Positions 17,940 to 28,855 of a stretch of 64,000 bases of DNA are shown here, piece by piece; the first letter of the stretch is position 1, and each line of letters opens with the position of its first letter. Both the position numbers and the translations under genes were made by a program. Where the stretch lies: assembly GCF_024437735.1 (NCBI RefSeq), contig NZ_JANFQO010000006.1, forward strand, positions 186,001 to 250,000, in the 5' to 3' direction. Source of the stretch: Tahibacter harae. Its GTDB lineage: Bacteria > Pseudomonadota > Gammaproteobacteria > Xanthomonadales > Rhodanobacteraceae. The notes under the pieces were generated by a model, which worked only from the letters and a program-made list of their open reading frames with translations, made no database searches and was not told the origin of the DNA.

Positions 17940-18659
17940 CTACATGCGGAATTCCTTGCCCAGGTAGACCTCGCGCACCTGTTCGTTGGCGAGGATGGTC
18001 GCCGGGGCGCCCTTGGCCAGCACGCGGCCTTCGCTGAGGATGTAGGCGCGGTCGCAGATGCCCAGGGTTTCGCGCACGTTGTGATCGGTGATCAGCACGC
18101 CGATGCCGCGTTCCTTCAGGTGGCGCACGATGCGCTGGATCTCGCCGACCGAGATCGGATCCACGCCCGCGAAGGGTTCGTCCAGCAGCATGAAGCGCGG
18201 TTCGGCCGCCAGCGCCCGGGCGATCTCCACGCGGCGGCGCTCGCCGCCGGAGAGGCTGGCGCCGCGGGAGTCGGCGATATGGCCGATCTGCAGTTCGTCC
18301 AGCAGCTTCTGCAGTTCCGTGGCGCGCGCGGCGGCATCGAGCTTGGGCCGCAGTTCCAGGATGGCGAGGATGTTCTCGGCCACGGTGAGGCGGCGGAACA
18401 CCGAGGCTTCCTGCGGCAGGTAGCCCACGCCCAGGCGCGCGCGGGCGTGCATGGGCTGGGCGGTAATGTCCATGTCGTCCAGGCGGATGCTGCCGGCATC
18501 GGCGCCGATCAGGCCGACGATCATGTAGAAGCAGGTGGTCTTGCCGGCGCCGTTGGGACCGAGCAGGCCTACGACTTCGCCCTGATCGACCCGGCAGGAG
18601 AAGTCGCGGACGACTTCACGCTGCTTGTAGCGCTTTTTCAGCCCGGTCGCGCTGAGCAT
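17940..18659 (-). CDS. lptB: LPS export ABC transporter ATP-binding protein
   Basis: 239 residues, exactly the family size. Walker A is GPNGAGKT (about residue 35), the signature is [15 protein letters not shown] and Walker [16 protein letters not shown]. LptB powers extraction of lipopolysaccharide from the inner membrane together with LptFG (not in this window) and hands it to LptC and LptA. The ATG overlaps the lptA stop as TAATG, so the two are translationally coupled. Confidence 0.98.
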   Translation of the reverse strand: MLSATGLKKRYKQREVVRDFSCRVDQGEVVGLLGPNGAGKTTCFYMIVGLIGADAGSIRLDDMDITAQPMHARARLGVGYLPQEASVFRRLTVAENILAILELRPKLDAAARATELQKLLDELQIGHIADSRGASLSGGERRRVEIARALAAEPRFMLLDEPFAGVDPISVGEIQRIVRHLKERGIGVLITDHNVRETLGICDRAYILSEGRVLAKGAPATILANEQVREVYLGKEFRM

Positions 18660-19204
18660 TACTTCTGCTTGTCCTTGTCGGCCGGCTTGGCCGCTTCCTT
18701 GGGCTTGGGCTGCATGCGCATGGTGATGCCGCCGCCGGAATTGCCCTCGCCGGTGAGTTCGCCCGACTCGGTGTTGTAGACGATGCGTTCGCCGCGGAAT
18801 TCGCCGCGGCCTTCCTGGATCACCACCGCATTGCCGGTGAGGATGGCGGTGGCCGAGTCGGTGGAATAGTCGATGGTGGCCGCCGTCGCGTGCATGCGGC
18901 CGCCGTTGTCCAGCTGCTGCTGCATGCGCGCGGGCTTGCCTTCCAGCACGACGCGGTTGATCTCGTTGCCTTCGTCCTGGTAGACGGTGCCCTTCTCGGC
19001 CTCGCCCTTCATGCTGCCGCGGGTCAGCTTGACCGCGCCGGTGAGCACGGTGAGGTGCTTGTTCTGGTTGGTGGTGAAGTGATTGGCGGCGACTTCCAGC
19101 GGCTGCTCGCGATCGGTCTTGAGGGCGTGGGCGGCGGGCGCCGCCAGCACCAGCAGCGCGACAAGGCTAAGGCTTGCGCTGGCGCGCGAACGAAGCGTGG
19201 ACAT
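18659..19204 (-). CDS. lptA: LPS transport periplasmic protein LptA
   Basis: 181 residues. A signal peptide of about 27 residues ends at AHA, followed by the beta-jellyroll repeats of the OstA/LptA family (for example [19 protein letters not shown] and [19 protein letters not shown]). The C-terminus is a Lys/Pro-rich tail. It bridges LptC and LptD in the periplasm. Its start lies 38 nt inside the end of lptC, and its stop overlaps the lptB start. Confidence 0.96.
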   Translation of the reverse strand: MSTLRSRASASLSLVALLVLAAPAAHALKTDREQPLEVAANHFTTNQNKHLTVLTGAVKLTRGSMKGEAEKGTVYQDEGNEINRVVLEGKPARMQQQLDNGGRMHATAATIDYSTDSATAILTGNAVVIQEGRGEFRGERIVYNTESGELTGEGNSGGGITMRMQPKPKEAAKPADKDKQK

Positions 19205-19739
19205 CGGCGAGCAACTCCAGTTGATGCGTGTTGAGGTCGGCCTTCATGCCGGTCCCGCGGAGTATAGAGCCCGGCTGGGTGATCGTGGCGGGGGCCGCGG
19301 TCTGCAGGCGGTTTTCATCGGGATAGACGTCGAGGTTCTGCGTCACCACGCGCGCTTCGGCGGCCTCGGGGCTGGCGTCGCGCTGCATCTCGACGGCGCC
19401 GGCCAGCAGCAGGTGCGAGCCGGCCTTGTTGACGAAGGCGGAGTCGGACTTGCCCTTCCACGGCTGGCCCTTGGCCGCGGCGATGAGGAAATCCGGCGTT
19501 TCCACCCAGAGCGAGCCGTCGTCGTTGCGTCGCGCCAGCGCCGGCGCAGAGACGGTGAAGCTGAGCTTGCCCTGTTCGTCCAGCGCGTTCAGGGTGAAAT
19601 TGTCCAGGGTGTAGTTGGAGCGCGGCGGGCCGACGAAGGCCGGTTCCTCCTCCGGCGGGCGCAGCAGCCAGAGCAGGGTCCAGGTCAGGCCGGCGGCCAG
19701 GGCCAGCACGACGATGAGACTGACGCGGCGCTCGCCCAT
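19167..19739 (-). CDS. lptC: LPS export system protein LptC
   Basis: 190 residues from the ATG at 19739, which overlaps the kdsC stop as TGATG. One N-terminal membrane anchor (about residues 7-26) is followed by a periplasmic OstA-like beta-jellyroll. LptC receives lipopolysaccharide from LptBFG and passes it to LptA. The order kdsD-kdsC-lptC-lptA-lptB is the standard gammaproteobacterial one, and all junctions overlap except kdsD-kdsC. Confidence 0.95.
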   Translation of the reverse strand: MGERRVSLIVVLALAAGLTWTLLWLLRPPEEEPAFVGPPRSNYTLDNFTLNALDEQGKLSFTVSAPALARRNDDGSLWVETPDFLIAAAKGQPWKGKSDSAFVNKAGSHLLLAGAVEMQRDASPEAAEARVVTQNLDVYPDENRLQTAAPATITQPGSILRGTGMKADLNTHQLELLADVHASFARQRKP

Positions 19740-20275
19740 CACAGCCAGTGCGCCAGTTCGGCAGCGGCCTTGCCCTGGGCATGCAGCAGCAGGTCGACGA
19801 CTTCGCGCACAGCGCCTTCGCCGCCGTTCCTGCGCGTCTGCCAGTGGGCGTGTCCGGCCACCCAGTGATGGGCGTTGGCCGGCGCGATCATCAGGCCGCA
19901 GGCGCGCATGGCGCGCAGGTCCGGCAGGTCGTCGCCGGTATAGCAGACCTGGTGGAACTCCAGCTGCAGTGCCTCGCACAGCTGGCGCAGGCAGGCGAGC
20001 TTGTCTTTCTGGCCCTGATAGACATGGGCCACGCCCAGCTCGGCCATGCGTTCGGTGACCAGGTGGCTCATGCGCGCGGTAATGATCGCGACCTCGATGC
20101 CGTTGGCCAGCAGGCGCTTCAGGCCCAGGCCGTCGTGGACATGGAAGGCCTTGAGTTCGCGCTGGTCCTCGGCATACCAGAGCCGGCCGTCGGTGAGCAC
20201 GCCGTCCACGTCGAACACGGCGAGGCGTACGGCGGCGGCGCGGTCGCGGAGGGCGTCGGGCAGATCCTGGAACAT
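19739..20275 (-). CDS. kdsC: 3-deoxy-D-manno-octulosonate 8-phosphate phosphatase
   Basis: 178 residues from the ATG at 20275, matching the family length; the longer frame adds a Pro/Ala/Arg stretch. HAD motif I reads FDVDGVLTDG with the nucleophile and acid Asp residues, motif II is IITAR, and motif IV GDDLPDL. It removes phosphate from KDO-8-phosphate in lipid A/core precursor synthesis. It is coupled to lptC and follows kdsD. Confidence 0.95.
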   Translation of the reverse strand: MFQDLPDALRDRAAAVRLAVFDVDGVLTDGRLWYAEDQRELKAFHVHDGLGLKRLLANGIEVAIITARMSHLVTERMAELGVAHVYQGQKDKLACLRQLCEALQLEFHQVCYTGDDLPDLRAMRACGLMIAPANAHHWVAGHAHWQTRRNGGEGAVREVVDLLLHAQGKAAAELAHWL

Positions 20276-20420
20276 GGATTCAGAGGGCTCGCTGGCGGCG
20301 CCGGGCGGGCGCCGGGCTGCGGCGCGCGGAGGCGCCGGGTGGATGGGCATGTGGGGCGGCATCCTGCGCCAGGACCTGGCCTGGCGTCCATGCCGGCCGG
20401 CGCACGGCGCCGGCTGGGGT

Positions 20421-21446
20421 TCAGACTACGCGGGCGCGCAGCAGGTCGTGGATGTTCAGCGCGCCGACGAGTTTCTTGTCCTCGTCGACCACGAGCAGTG
20501 CGTGGATGGTGAAATCCTCCATCAGGCGCGCGGCCTCGATGGCGAGCTTGTCCGGCGTGATGGTCTTGGCCTTGGTCGTCATCAGCCGCGCCAGCGGCGT
20601 GCTGCGCAGGTCGACGGCGTGGTCGTCCAGGGCGCGGCGCAGGTCGCCGTCGGTGAACACGCCGAGCAGGCGGTCCTCGGCGTCGACCACGGCGGTCATG
20701 CCCAGGCCCTTGCGCGACATTTCCACCAGGGCTTCGGACAGGCTGGAGTCGACGCCGACCTTGGGCACCTGGTCGCCGGTGTGCATCACGTCGCTGATGT
20801 GCAGCAGCAGGCGGCGGCCCAGCGAGCCGGCCGGGTGGGAGCGGGCGAAGTCATCCGCGGTGAAGCCGCGCGCTTCCAGCAGGGCCACGGCCAGGGCATC
20901 GCCCATGACCAGGGCGGCAGTGGTGCTGGCGGTCGGCGCCAGGCCCAGCGGGCAGGCTTCGGCCGGAACGCTGACATCCAGGTGCACGTCGGCCAGACGC
21001 GCCAGCGAGGAGCCGTCGTTGCCGCTCATGGCGATCAGCGGTATGCCCTGGCGCCGGATCAGCGGCAGGATGGTAAGGAGTTCGTCGGTCTCGCCGGAGT
21101 TGGACAGGGCCAGCACCACGTCCTTCTGCGTGATCATGCCCAGGTCACCGTGGCTGGCCTCGCCCGGATGGACGAAGAAGGCCGGGGTGCCGGTGGAGGC
21201 CAGGGTCGCGGCGATCTTGCGCGCGATATGACCGGACTTGCCCATGCCCGAGACCACGACCCGGCCGGCGCAGTCATACATGAGCTGGCAGGCGCGCAGG
21301 AAGCTGTCGTCGATGCGCGAGCGCAGCAGTTCTATCGCCCGCGCCTCGGTTTCCACCACCTGCAGCGCGCTGGCGGCCAGCGCCGCCGGGTTGAGGGGCA
21401 GATGGGCGGCCGCGGAGGAAATCAAGGGCAGGATCTGTGCATTCAT
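20421..21446 (-). CDS. kdsD: D-arabinose 5-phosphate isomerase (KpsF/GutQ family)
   Basis: 341 residues from the ATG at 21446, which removes an unlikely 29-residue extension. The SIS sugar-phosphate isomerase domain has GMGKSGHIARKIAATLASTG and ALSNSGETDE; two CBS domains follow from about residue 215 (DVMHTGDQVP and LMTTKAKTITPD). It makes arabinose 5-phosphate, the first KDO precursor. It starts the leftward kds-lpt run and is divergent from ibaG, so the 188-bp gap holds both promoters. Confidence 0.95.
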   Translation of the reverse strand: MNAQILPLISSAAAHLPLNPAALAASALQVVETEARAIELLRSRIDDSFLRACQLMYDCAGRVVVSGMGKSGHIARKIAATLASTGTPAFFVHPGEASHGDLGMITQKDVVLALSNSGETDELLTILPLIRRQGIPLIAMSGNDGSSLARLADVHLDVSVPAEACPLGLAPTASTTAALVMGDALAVALLEARGFTADDFARSHPAGSLGRRLLLHISDVMHTGDQVPKVGVDSSLSEALVEMSRKGLGMTAVVDAEDRLLGVFTDGDLRRALDDHAVDLRSTPLARLMTTKAKTITPDKLAIEAARLMEDFTIHALLVVDEDKKLVGALNIHDLLRARVV

Positions 21447-21634
21447 GAGCAGGGCAGGATGGAGCAGGGATACGGGTCGGTCGTATGCAACGTTTTGGCG
21501 CCAGCTGATTTTCGGTAACATGCTCGTCCCCATAGTGTAGCCGGTTAGTCGCCCCCGTCGCAGGGACGGCGCAAACCCTCACTTCGTCGCGGCGCTCAGC
21601 CGCTGCCCTGAATCCGCCATGGATCCCGCCCCGA

Positions 21635-21883
21635 ATGGACAGCCAGACCATCAAGAATCTGATCGAGCAAGGATTGCCTGGCGCCAAGGCCGAGGTCAGC
21701 GGTGCGGACGGCGTGCATTTCGAGGCCGTGGTCACCGCCGAGGCCTTCCGCGGCAAGCTGCCGCTGGCGCGGCACCGCCTGGTGTATGCGACGCTGGGCG
21801 ACCTGATGGGTGGCGCTATCCATGCGCTGGCGCTCAAGACAGTTACCCCCGAAGAGGCGGAAGGCGGAACCCGTGTTTCCTAA
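21635..21883 (+). CDS. ibaG: BolA family protein IbaG
   Basis: 82 residues, the usual size. It has the BolA fold with VSGADGVHFEAVVTAEAFRG and the late LARHRLVYATLGDLM segment; the helix-turn-strand surface binds monothiol glutaredoxins and Fe-S clusters in relatives. It lies directly upstream of murA, the conserved ibaG(yrbA)-murA arrangement, which in E. coli is linked to acid response and envelope precursor supply. Confidence 0.93.
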   Translation: MDSQTIKNLIEQGLPGAKAEVSGADGVHFEAVVTAEAFRGKLPLARHRLVYATLGDLMGGAIHALALKTVTPEEAEGGTRVS

Positions 21884-21950
21884 GTGCTTGACGCGGCTTG
21901 GTTGAGTTTCCCCCAAGCCGGCCAGCCTGGCGATCACCGCCGCCGCCCCC

Positions 21951-21966
21951 ATTTCCCGATTCCCGT
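21951..21966. repeat. TTCCCGATTCCCG intergenic repeat unit
   Basis: A short ATTTCCCGATTCCCG unit in the ibaG-murA gap, a small member of the dispersed GGGAATCGGGA-like family in this window. Confidence 0.4.
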
Positions 21967-21975
21967 TCGAGCTGA

Positions 21976-23247
<1,272 letters not shown>

Positions 23248-23435
23248 GTGCTTGCGCGGAGCCGCGGTAAACGCGACTCCGCTGCAGCGGGCTTCGCTGT
23301 GGACTCATGCTGGCGGCGGTTTCCGGATTGCCGCAAGCGGTGAACGTCCCGCGCGCTATCTATCGATGCGACACCTGGCGGTTAACTCAACCGCGGTGAG
23401 CGTTGCGATCGACGCCGTCCGATGCGGCCCCATGA

Positions 23436-23464
23436 CCGCGCCGCGGATTCGATCCGCGGCGCGG
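23436..23464. terminator. hairpin between converging murA and DUF3108 genes
   Basis: Perfect 13-bp arms CCGCGCCGCGGAT (23436-23448) and ATCCGCGGCGCGG (23452-23464) with a 3-nt loop. It lies between two converging genes but has no T-run on either strand, so termination is plausible rather than shown. Confidence 0.5.
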
Positions 23465-23472
23465 CCGGCGCT

Positions 23473-24177
23473 TCAGTTCAGCGACTTCAATTCCATCACG
23501 ATGGCATCGCCGTCCTTCTGCTGCTGCTCCACCTGCAGCGGTGCGATGCTGGATTCGGCATACCACGAGCTGCCCTTGCCGGGTTTGTCGGTGCGCTCGA
23601 AGCGGGTGGCCTGGAACTGGCCGGCAGGCAGGTTCAATGCCGTGTTCTCGCGGCGCGAATAGCGCTGGTTTTCTGCGCCGTCCTTGCCGGCGACGGTGAG
23701 GTTCACCTCGGCCGCGGCTTGCTGCCGGCCCAGCGCGACGACGACGACCTGACGATCGATGATGCCGTTCTGCAGCGGGTAGCGGAACAGCTGATCCTTG
23801 TCGGTGACGCGGATCTCGCGCGTGTGTTCGTCGAATTCGATGCGGCGCTGCTTGGACTTGATGGTGGCGTCCTGGCGGTAGCTGTAGCCGACGCTTTCGA
23901 GCTGGTCGCCGCCGGCGATGCGGAAATCCGATTCCTCGCGTACATCCAGGCCGAGCAGCTTGGCCATGCCGGAGGTGCCGCGGGTTTCCGTGGTGAGTTT
24001 CCAGCGCTGGCCCTCGGCCTTCAGCGTCATGGTGGCCTGGCCTATGACCTTGCCGCCGCGGCGCACGTCATAGACGGCAGTGAAGGGTTTCAGCGGGGTT
24101 GCGGCGGCGGCCTGCGGCGCCTCGGCGGCGGAAATCAGCGGCAGGACGGCAAGGCCTAGCAATACGAGAAAGCGCAT
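23473..24177 (-). CDS. DUF3108 domain secreted protein
   Basis: 234 residues. A signal peptide is followed by a beta-rich domain beginning FTAVYDVRRGGKVIGQATM, the typical DUF3108 opening, and ending with ATRFERTDKPGKGSSWYAE. Members are periplasmic or envelope proteins of unknown job, often next to purine genes (purN) in Gammaproteobacteria as here. The ATG lies 57 nt after purN. Confidence 0.85.
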   Translation of the reverse strand: MRFLVLLGLAVLPLISAAEAPQAAAATPLKPFTAVYDVRRGGKVIGQATMTLKAEGQRWKLTTETRGTSGMAKLLGLDVREESDFRIAGGDQLESVGYSYRQDATIKSKQRRIEFDEHTREIRVTDKDQLFRYPLQNGIIDRQVVVVALGRQQAAAEVNLTVAGKDGAENQRYSRRENTALNLPAGQFQATRFERTDKPGKGSSWYAESSIAPLQVEQQQKDGDAIVMELKSLN

Positions 24178-24234
24178 GGCGGACTCCGGGCGGTGGCGCA
24201 GCAGTGTGGCCGTACGGGGCTGAACGCCGGCCGC

Positions 24235-24879
24235 TCAGACTTGCAGGCTCTGCGCCAGCAGGCGGCCGTCGAAATACACGCCGTCGGCGCGCAGTTCCGC
24301 GCGCCGCTGCGCCAGCCACTGCACACACTGGCACAGCAGCACGTGTTCGCGCAGCAGCAGGCGCTGGGCCAGGCTGTCGGGCGTGTCGCCGGGCTCGATC
24401 GCGATTTCGGTGCGGGCCAGCACCGGGCCGCCGTCGAGTTCGGCGGTGACGAAATGGACGCTGGCACCGTGCAGCGCATCGCCGGCGGCCAGTGCGCGCT
24501 TGTGCGTATGCAGGCCGGGATACTTGGGCAGCAGCGAGGGATGGATATTGATGATGCGGCCGGCCCACGGCGCCAGCGCCGCGGCGTCGAGCACGCGCAT
24601 GAAGCCGGCCAGCACGATCAGGTCCGGCGCGGCCGCGGCGATGCGCGCGAACAACTCGGCATCGTAGGCGGCGCGGTCCGGCCAGGCGGCCGGGTCCAGT
24701 ACCAGGGTGGGAATGCCGGCGGCCTCGGCATGGCGCAGGCCTTCGGCCGCTGGCCGGTTGCTGGCGACCAGGATCAGCTCGATCGCCAGCTCGCCGCTGC
24801 GCCGGGCCGCGATCAGCGCCTGCAGGTTGGAGCCGCGGCCGGAGATCAGCACCGCGACGCGCAGCGGCGTGGGAGTCAT
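24235..24879 (-). CDS. purN: phosphoribosylglycinamide formyltransferase
   Basis: 214 residues. The N-terminus has ISGRGSNLQALI, and the active site has HPSLLPKYPGLHTHKRAL with the catalytic Asn-His pair in INIHPS and Asp in TAELDGGPVL. It transfers a formyl group from 10-formyl-THF in purine synthesis step 3. The ATG overlaps the purM stop as TGATG, so the pair is translationally coupled. Confidence 0.97.
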   Translation of the reverse strand: MTPTPLRVAVLISGRGSNLQALIAARRSGELAIELILVASNRPAAEGLRHAEAAGIPTLVLDPAAWPDRAAYDAELFARIAAAAPDLIVLAGFMRVLDAAALAPWAGRIINIHPSLLPKYPGLHTHKRALAAGDALHGASVHFVTAELDGGPVLARTEIAIEPGDTPDSLAQRLLLREHVLLCQCVQWLAQRRAELRADGVYFDGRLLAQSLQV

Positions 24880-25916
24880 CAGCGGATCAGGACGCGGTCG
24901 TGCGCCGGTGCCGGGATGATCTCGCCGATCTGCCAGGCGGACAGGCCCAGCTGCTCCAGATCGGCCAGGGTCGCGGCGGCCTCGTCGCGGTCGACGATGA
25001 CCGTATAGCCGATGCCGCAATTGAAGGTGCGCCACATTTCTTCCTGCGCCACCGCGCCTTCGCGCTGCAGCCAGTCGAACAGCGGCGGCAGCGGCCAGCT
25101 GCCGCTGTCCAGGGAAATGCCGAGGGCGTCGGGCACCACGCGGATGATGTTTTCCTTGAGCCCGCCGCCGGTGATATGCGCCATGCCCTTGACGGCGCGG
25201 CCGGCCAGCAGCTGCAGGATGGGCTTCACATAGATCGTGGTCGGCGCCATCAGTGCGTCGGCCAGGGTGACGCCGCCGATATCCAGTCCGAACGGGCTGC
25301 CTGCGCGGCTGACGATGCGGCGGATCAGCGAATAGCCGTTGGAATGGGCGCCGCTGGAGGCGATGCCGAGGATGGCGTCGCCGGCGCGGAGCTGGCTGCC
25401 GTCGATGAGTTTCGATTTCTCGACCGCGCCGACGCAGAAGCCGGCCAGGTCGTATTCGCCGGGCGGGTACATGTCCGGCATCTCGGCCGTCTCGCCGCCG
25501 ATCAGGGCGCAGCCCGCCAGCTCGCAGCCCTTGGCGATGCCGCCGACCACCGCCACGGTGGTTTCCACGTCCAGCTTGCCGGTAGCGAAGTAGTCGAGGA
25601 AGAACAGCGACTCGGCACCCTGCACCAGCACGTCGTTGACGCACATGCCGACGAGGTCTATGCCGATGGTGTCGTGGCGGTTGAGGATCTGCGCCAGCTT
25701 GAGCTTGGTGCCTACGCCGTCGGTGCCGGAGACCAGCACCGGCTCCTTGTAGCGGCCGGCCAGCTCGAACAGGGCGCCGAAGCCGCCCAGGCCGGCCATG
25801 ACTTCCTTGCGGAAGGTGCGGGCCACCAGGGGCTTGATGCGCTCAACGACTTCGTTGCCGGCGTCGATGTCGACGCCGGCGTCGCGGTAGGTCAGGGCGG
25901 TCTTGGGATCGGACAT
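24879..25916 (-). CDS. purM: phosphoribosylformylglycinamidine cyclo-ligase
   Basis: 345 residues from the ATG at 25916 ([20 protein letters not shown]), the family start; a frame 27 nt longer is unlikely. Family blocks [23 protein letters not shown] and [11 protein letters not shown] are present. It closes the imidazole ring giving AIR in purine synthesis. It leads the purM-purN pair and is divergent from the DUF2066 gene, with about 120 bp between starts. Confidence 0.97.
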   Translation of the reverse strand: MSDPKTALTYRDAGVDIDAGNEVVERIKPLVARTFRKEVMAGLGGFGALFELAGRYKEPVLVSGTDGVGTKLKLAQILNRHDTIGIDLVGMCVNDVLVQGAESLFFLDYFATGKLDVETTVAVVGGIAKGCELAGCALIGGETAEMPDMYPPGEYDLAGFCVGAVEKSKLIDGSQLRAGDAILGIASSGAHSNGYSLIRRIVSRAGSPFGLDIGGVTLADALMAPTTIYVKPILQLLAGRAVKGMAHITGGGLKENIIRVVPDALGISLDSGSWPLPPLFDWLQREGAVAQEEMWRTFNCGIGYTVIVDRDEAAATLADLEQLGLSAWQIGEIIPAPAHDRVLIR

Positions 25917-26037
25917 GGCGGTGCCGGCGAAAAAGGGGCGCAATCATAGCAGCCGCGGCGCCTGCCCGGCCGGGCAACATGGACGGCGCGGCGGGGTTTG
26001 GGCAGACTTGGGTCTGTTTCCGTCCGCCGACCAGGGA

Positions 26038-27114
26038 ATGTCCGTGGGTTACGCCCGATTGCTCGCTTTTCTCGCCGCGCTGTTGTTGCCGCTGGCGGCT
26101 GGCCTGGTCCAGGCCCAGTCGGCGGCCAGTCTGTACACGGGCGAGGTGCCGGTTCCGGACCAGTCCGACGAACAGCGCGCGATCGCGCTCAAGAGCGCCC
26201 TGGCCCAGGTCGTGGTCAAGCTGACCGGCGACCGCGAGGCGGTCAACGGCGAAGCCGTGGCCAAACTGATCGAATCGGCCGAACGCTACGTGCAGCAGTA
26301 CACCTACCGCCAGGACGTGGCCAGCGTCGACGGCCAGGCGCTGCTGCGCCTGAGCCTGGTGGCCAGTTTCGACCGTGCCGCGCTGGACCGCGTGCTGCGC
26401 GACCGCGGCCTCAAGGTGTGGACGCCGGCGGCGCGCCCGCCAGTGGTGGCCTGGCTGGCGCTGGACGAAGGCAGCGGTCCGCGCCTGGTCGACAGCGGTG
26501 AAGCCGCCGCCCGCGCCATGCAGCAGGTGGCCGAGCAGCGCGGCATCAACCTGGTCTGGCCGCGCCTGGATTCGCCGGAGCAGGCCCAGACCACGGCCCA
26601 GATCGTCTGGGAAGCCGATGTCATGACCCTGGGCGCCGACGCCGCGCGCTACCAGACCGATACCGTGCTGATCGGCCAGCTGCGCCGGGTCGGCGATGCC
26701 TGGACCGCGCGCTGGACCCTGGCCGTAGGCGGCCAGCCCCAGCCGGTGTGGGAATCGCGCGATACCGACCTTGCCGCGGTGCTGGCCGCCGGCGCCGAAG
26801 GCGCAGTGGACCGCACCCGCGGCCGCAGCACCTCGGTGGCCGAGGAGCGCCGCATCACCAATACGAAGGTGTGGATCAGCGGCCTGCAGTCGGCGCAGGA
26901 CTATGCCCGCCTGTTCGAGAATCTGGCCGGCAACGATCTGGTCAAGGAATTCCAGCCCGAGCAGGCGCACGGCGACGGGCTGCTGCTCAAGCTGACCCTG
27001 AACGTGGCGCTGGACCGCTGGCTCAGCTACCTGCCGCCGGACGGAGTCCTGCGCGTCGTCAACGCAGCACCCGCCGTCGAGGGCGTGGAGGCGACGCTGG
27101 CGCTGAACCCCTAA
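26038..27114 (+). CDS. DUF2066 domain secreted protein
   Basis: 358 residues from the ATG at 26038. A signal peptide (ARLLAFLAALLLPLAAGLVQA) is followed by the DUF2066 domain with YTGEVPVPDQSDEQR and LAQVVVKLTGDREAV. The only ribosome site, AGGGA at 26033-26037, touches this ATG but lies 6 nt before an in-frame GTG at 26044, so the GTG may be the true start. Function is unknown; in Pseudomonas and Xanthomonads the gene lies between purM and the perM/hda genes as here, and it probably acts in the periplasm. Confidence 0.85.
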   Translation: MSVGYARLLAFLAALLLPLAAGLVQAQSAASLYTGEVPVPDQSDEQRAIALKSALAQVVVKLTGDREAVNGEAVAKLIESAERYVQQYTYRQDVASVDGQALLRLSLVASFDRAALDRVLRDRGLKVWTPAARPPVVAWLALDEGSGPRLVDSGEAAARAMQQVAEQRGINLVWPRLDSPEQAQTTAQIVWEADVMTLGADAARYQTDTVLIGQLRRVGDAWTARWTLAVGGQPQPVWESRDTDLAAVLAAGAEGAVDRTRGRSTSVAEERRITNTKVWISGLQSAQDYARLFENLAGNDLVKEFQPEQAHGDGLLLKLTLNVALDRWLSYLPPDGVLRVVNAAPAVEGVEATLALNP

Positions 27115-27118
27115 GCGC

Positions 27119-27685
27119 ATGCGCCACATCCCCAACCTGATCACCCTGCTGCGCATGCTGCTGACCGTGCCGCTGGCTTGGTTGCTGCGCGACGGGCGCT
27201 ACGACCTGGCGCTGCTGGTAGCTGTGGTGGCGGGCCTGAGCGACGCGCTGGACGGTTTCCTGGCCAAGCGGTTTTCCTGGCAGAGCCAGCTCGGCGGCCT
27301 GATGGATCCGGTGGCCGACAAGCTGCTGCTGGTGGCCTGCTTCGTCGGCCTGGCCGAAGTCGGCGCGCTGCCGGCCTGGCTGGCGGTACTGGTGATCGGC
27401 CGCGATGTTGTCATCGTCGCGGGTGCCGTCGCCTACCACAACCTGGTCGGTCCGCTGACGGCCGAGCCCAGTTTCCTGAGCAAGCTGACCACGGTATTGC
27501 AGATTGCCCTGGTGCTGGCAACGCTGCTGCATCTGTCGCGCTTTGCCGAATGGCCGCGGTGGCTGAACCTGGGGCTGCTGGTCGCGGTAACGGCCACGAC
27601 CGTGGCCAGCGGCCTGGATTACGTGGTGCGCTGGTCGCTGCGCGCCTGGCGCGAGACGCACAAACAACAAGGTGGTCCGCTATGA
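27119..27685 (+). CDS. CDP-alcohol phosphatidyltransferase family protein
   Basis: 188 residues with several membrane segments. The catalytic motif of the family is complete: DALDGFLAKR, then GGLMDPVADK, matching D-x2-DG-x2-A-(R/K) ... G-x3-D-x3-D, with Lys in place of the usual Arg followed directly by Arg. The family joins CDP-diacylglycerol (or similar) to an alcohol; PgsA-like phosphatidylglycerophosphate synthesis is likely but head-group choice cannot be read off. It starts 4 nt after the DUF2066 stop and its own stop overlaps the next start as ATGA. Confidence 0.85.
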   Translation: MRHIPNLITLLRMLLTVPLAWLLRDGRYDLALLVAVVAGLSDALDGFLAKRFSWQSQLGGLMDPVADKLLLVACFVGLAEVGALPAWLAVLVIGRDVVIVAGAVAYHNLVGPLTAEPSFLSKLTTVLQIALVLATLLHLSRFAEWPRWLNLGLLVAVTATTVASGLDYVVRWSLRAWRETHKQQGGPL

Positions 27686-28854
27686 CGACGACGGAACGCT
27701 GGCAATGGCTGGCCCTGGCCCTGGTGACGGGCGGCCTGATCTACCTGCTGGCGCCGGCGCTGACGCCGTTTGCGGTGGCGGCGCTATTTGCCTATCTGTG
27801 GGATCCGGTGGTGGACCGGCTCGAACGCATAGGGCTGTCGCGCAATGCGTCGGTCAGCCTGGTTTTCCTGCTGATCGCCCTGGCGGTGGTCGCGCTGATC
27901 CTGCTGGTGATCCCCTTCACCGAGCGCCAGATCGCCAAGTTCCTGGATCAGCTGCCGCGCTGGCTGGCCTGGATCCAGGCCGAGGCCCAGCCGCGGCTGG
28001 AGCAGCGTTTCGGCGTGACCCTGGATTTCGCCGATCCGAACAAGCTGATCGAGGTGGTCAAGAACCACTGGCGCGAGGCCGGCGGCATCGCGACGCGGAT
28101 CCTCGGCAAGGTGTCCCAGTCCGGCCTGACCGTGCTGGGCTGGGCGGCCCAGCTGGTACTGATCCCGGTGGTGACGTTCTATCTGCTGCGCGACTGGGAC
28201 ACTTTGGTCGCGCGCGTCAACGAATTGCTGCCGCGCACGGTGGAGCCGACCATCAGCCGCCTGGCGCGCGAATCCGACGAAGTGCTGGGCGCCTTCCTGC
28301 GCGGCCAGCTCAGCGTGATGGTGTCGCTGGGCACCTTGTACGCCATCGGACTGTGGGCGGTGGGCATCGATGTGGGCCCGCTGATCGGCATGATCGCGGG
28401 ACTGATCAGTTTCGTGCCGTATCTGGGCGCCATCGTCGGCGTCGGCATGGCGCTGATTGCGGCACTGGTGCAGTACCAGGACTGGGCGCATGTGTTCATG
28501 GTGCTGGGCGTGTTCGGCGTGGGGCAGCTGATCGAAGGCTATGTGCTGGTGCCCAAGCTGGTCGGCGACAAGATCGGCCTGCATCCGGTCGCGGTGATCT
28601 TCGCCATCCTGGCCGGCGGCGAACTGTTTGGTTTCCTTGGCGTGCTGCTGGCCCTGCCGGCCGCGGCCATCGTCATGGTGGTGCTGCGCTACCTGCATGA
28701 GAAATACACCGCCAGCCGCCTGTACCAGCCGGCGGAGGCCGAGCCTGAGATCTCCCCGGTCGTCGTCGTCAGCCACGGCACGGTGGTCGCCGCCGCCGAG
28801 CTGCAGCCCGTGGCCGCGCCGCCGGCCGCGGACGGAAAACCGCCGGCGAACTGA
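27682..28854 (+). CDS. perM: AI-2E family transporter / PerM-like permease
   Basis: 390 residues from the ATG at 27682. Eight hydrophobic segments, a large hydrophilic loop near residues 80-140, and the family C-terminal blocks FVPYLGAIVGVGMALI and EGYVLVPKLVGDKIGLHPV. Proteins of this family were linked to AI-2 or ion export, but the substrate is not settled. The extreme C-terminus is a Pro/Ala-rich cytoplasmic tail. It overlaps the phosphatidyltransferase gene by 4 nt and hda begins 1 nt after its stop. Confidence 0.88.
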   Translation: MTTTERWQWLALALVTGGLIYLLAPALTPFAVAALFAYLWDPVVDRLERIGLSRNASVSLVFLLIALAVVALILLVIPFTERQIAKFLDQLPRWLAWIQAEAQPRLEQRFGVTLDFADPNKLIEVVKNHWREAGGIATRILGKVSQSGLTVLGWAAQLVLIPVVTFYLLRDWDTLVARVNELLPRTVEPTISRLARESDEVLGAFLRGQLSVMVSLGTLYAIGLWAVGIDVGPLIGMIAGLISFVPYLGAIVGVGMALIAALVQYQDWAHVFMVLGVFGVGQLIEGYVLVPKLVGDKIGLHPVAVIFAILAGGELFGFLGVLLALPAAAIVMVVLRYLHEKYTASRLYQPAEAEPEISPVVVVSHGTVVAAAELQPVAAPPAADGKPPAN

Positions 28855-28855
28855 C

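Noticed and set aside
24235-25644. 469-codon frame that joins purN to a longer N-terminal part
   Set aside because: purN starts at 24879, overlapping the purM stop; the upstream part is an alternative frame of purM.
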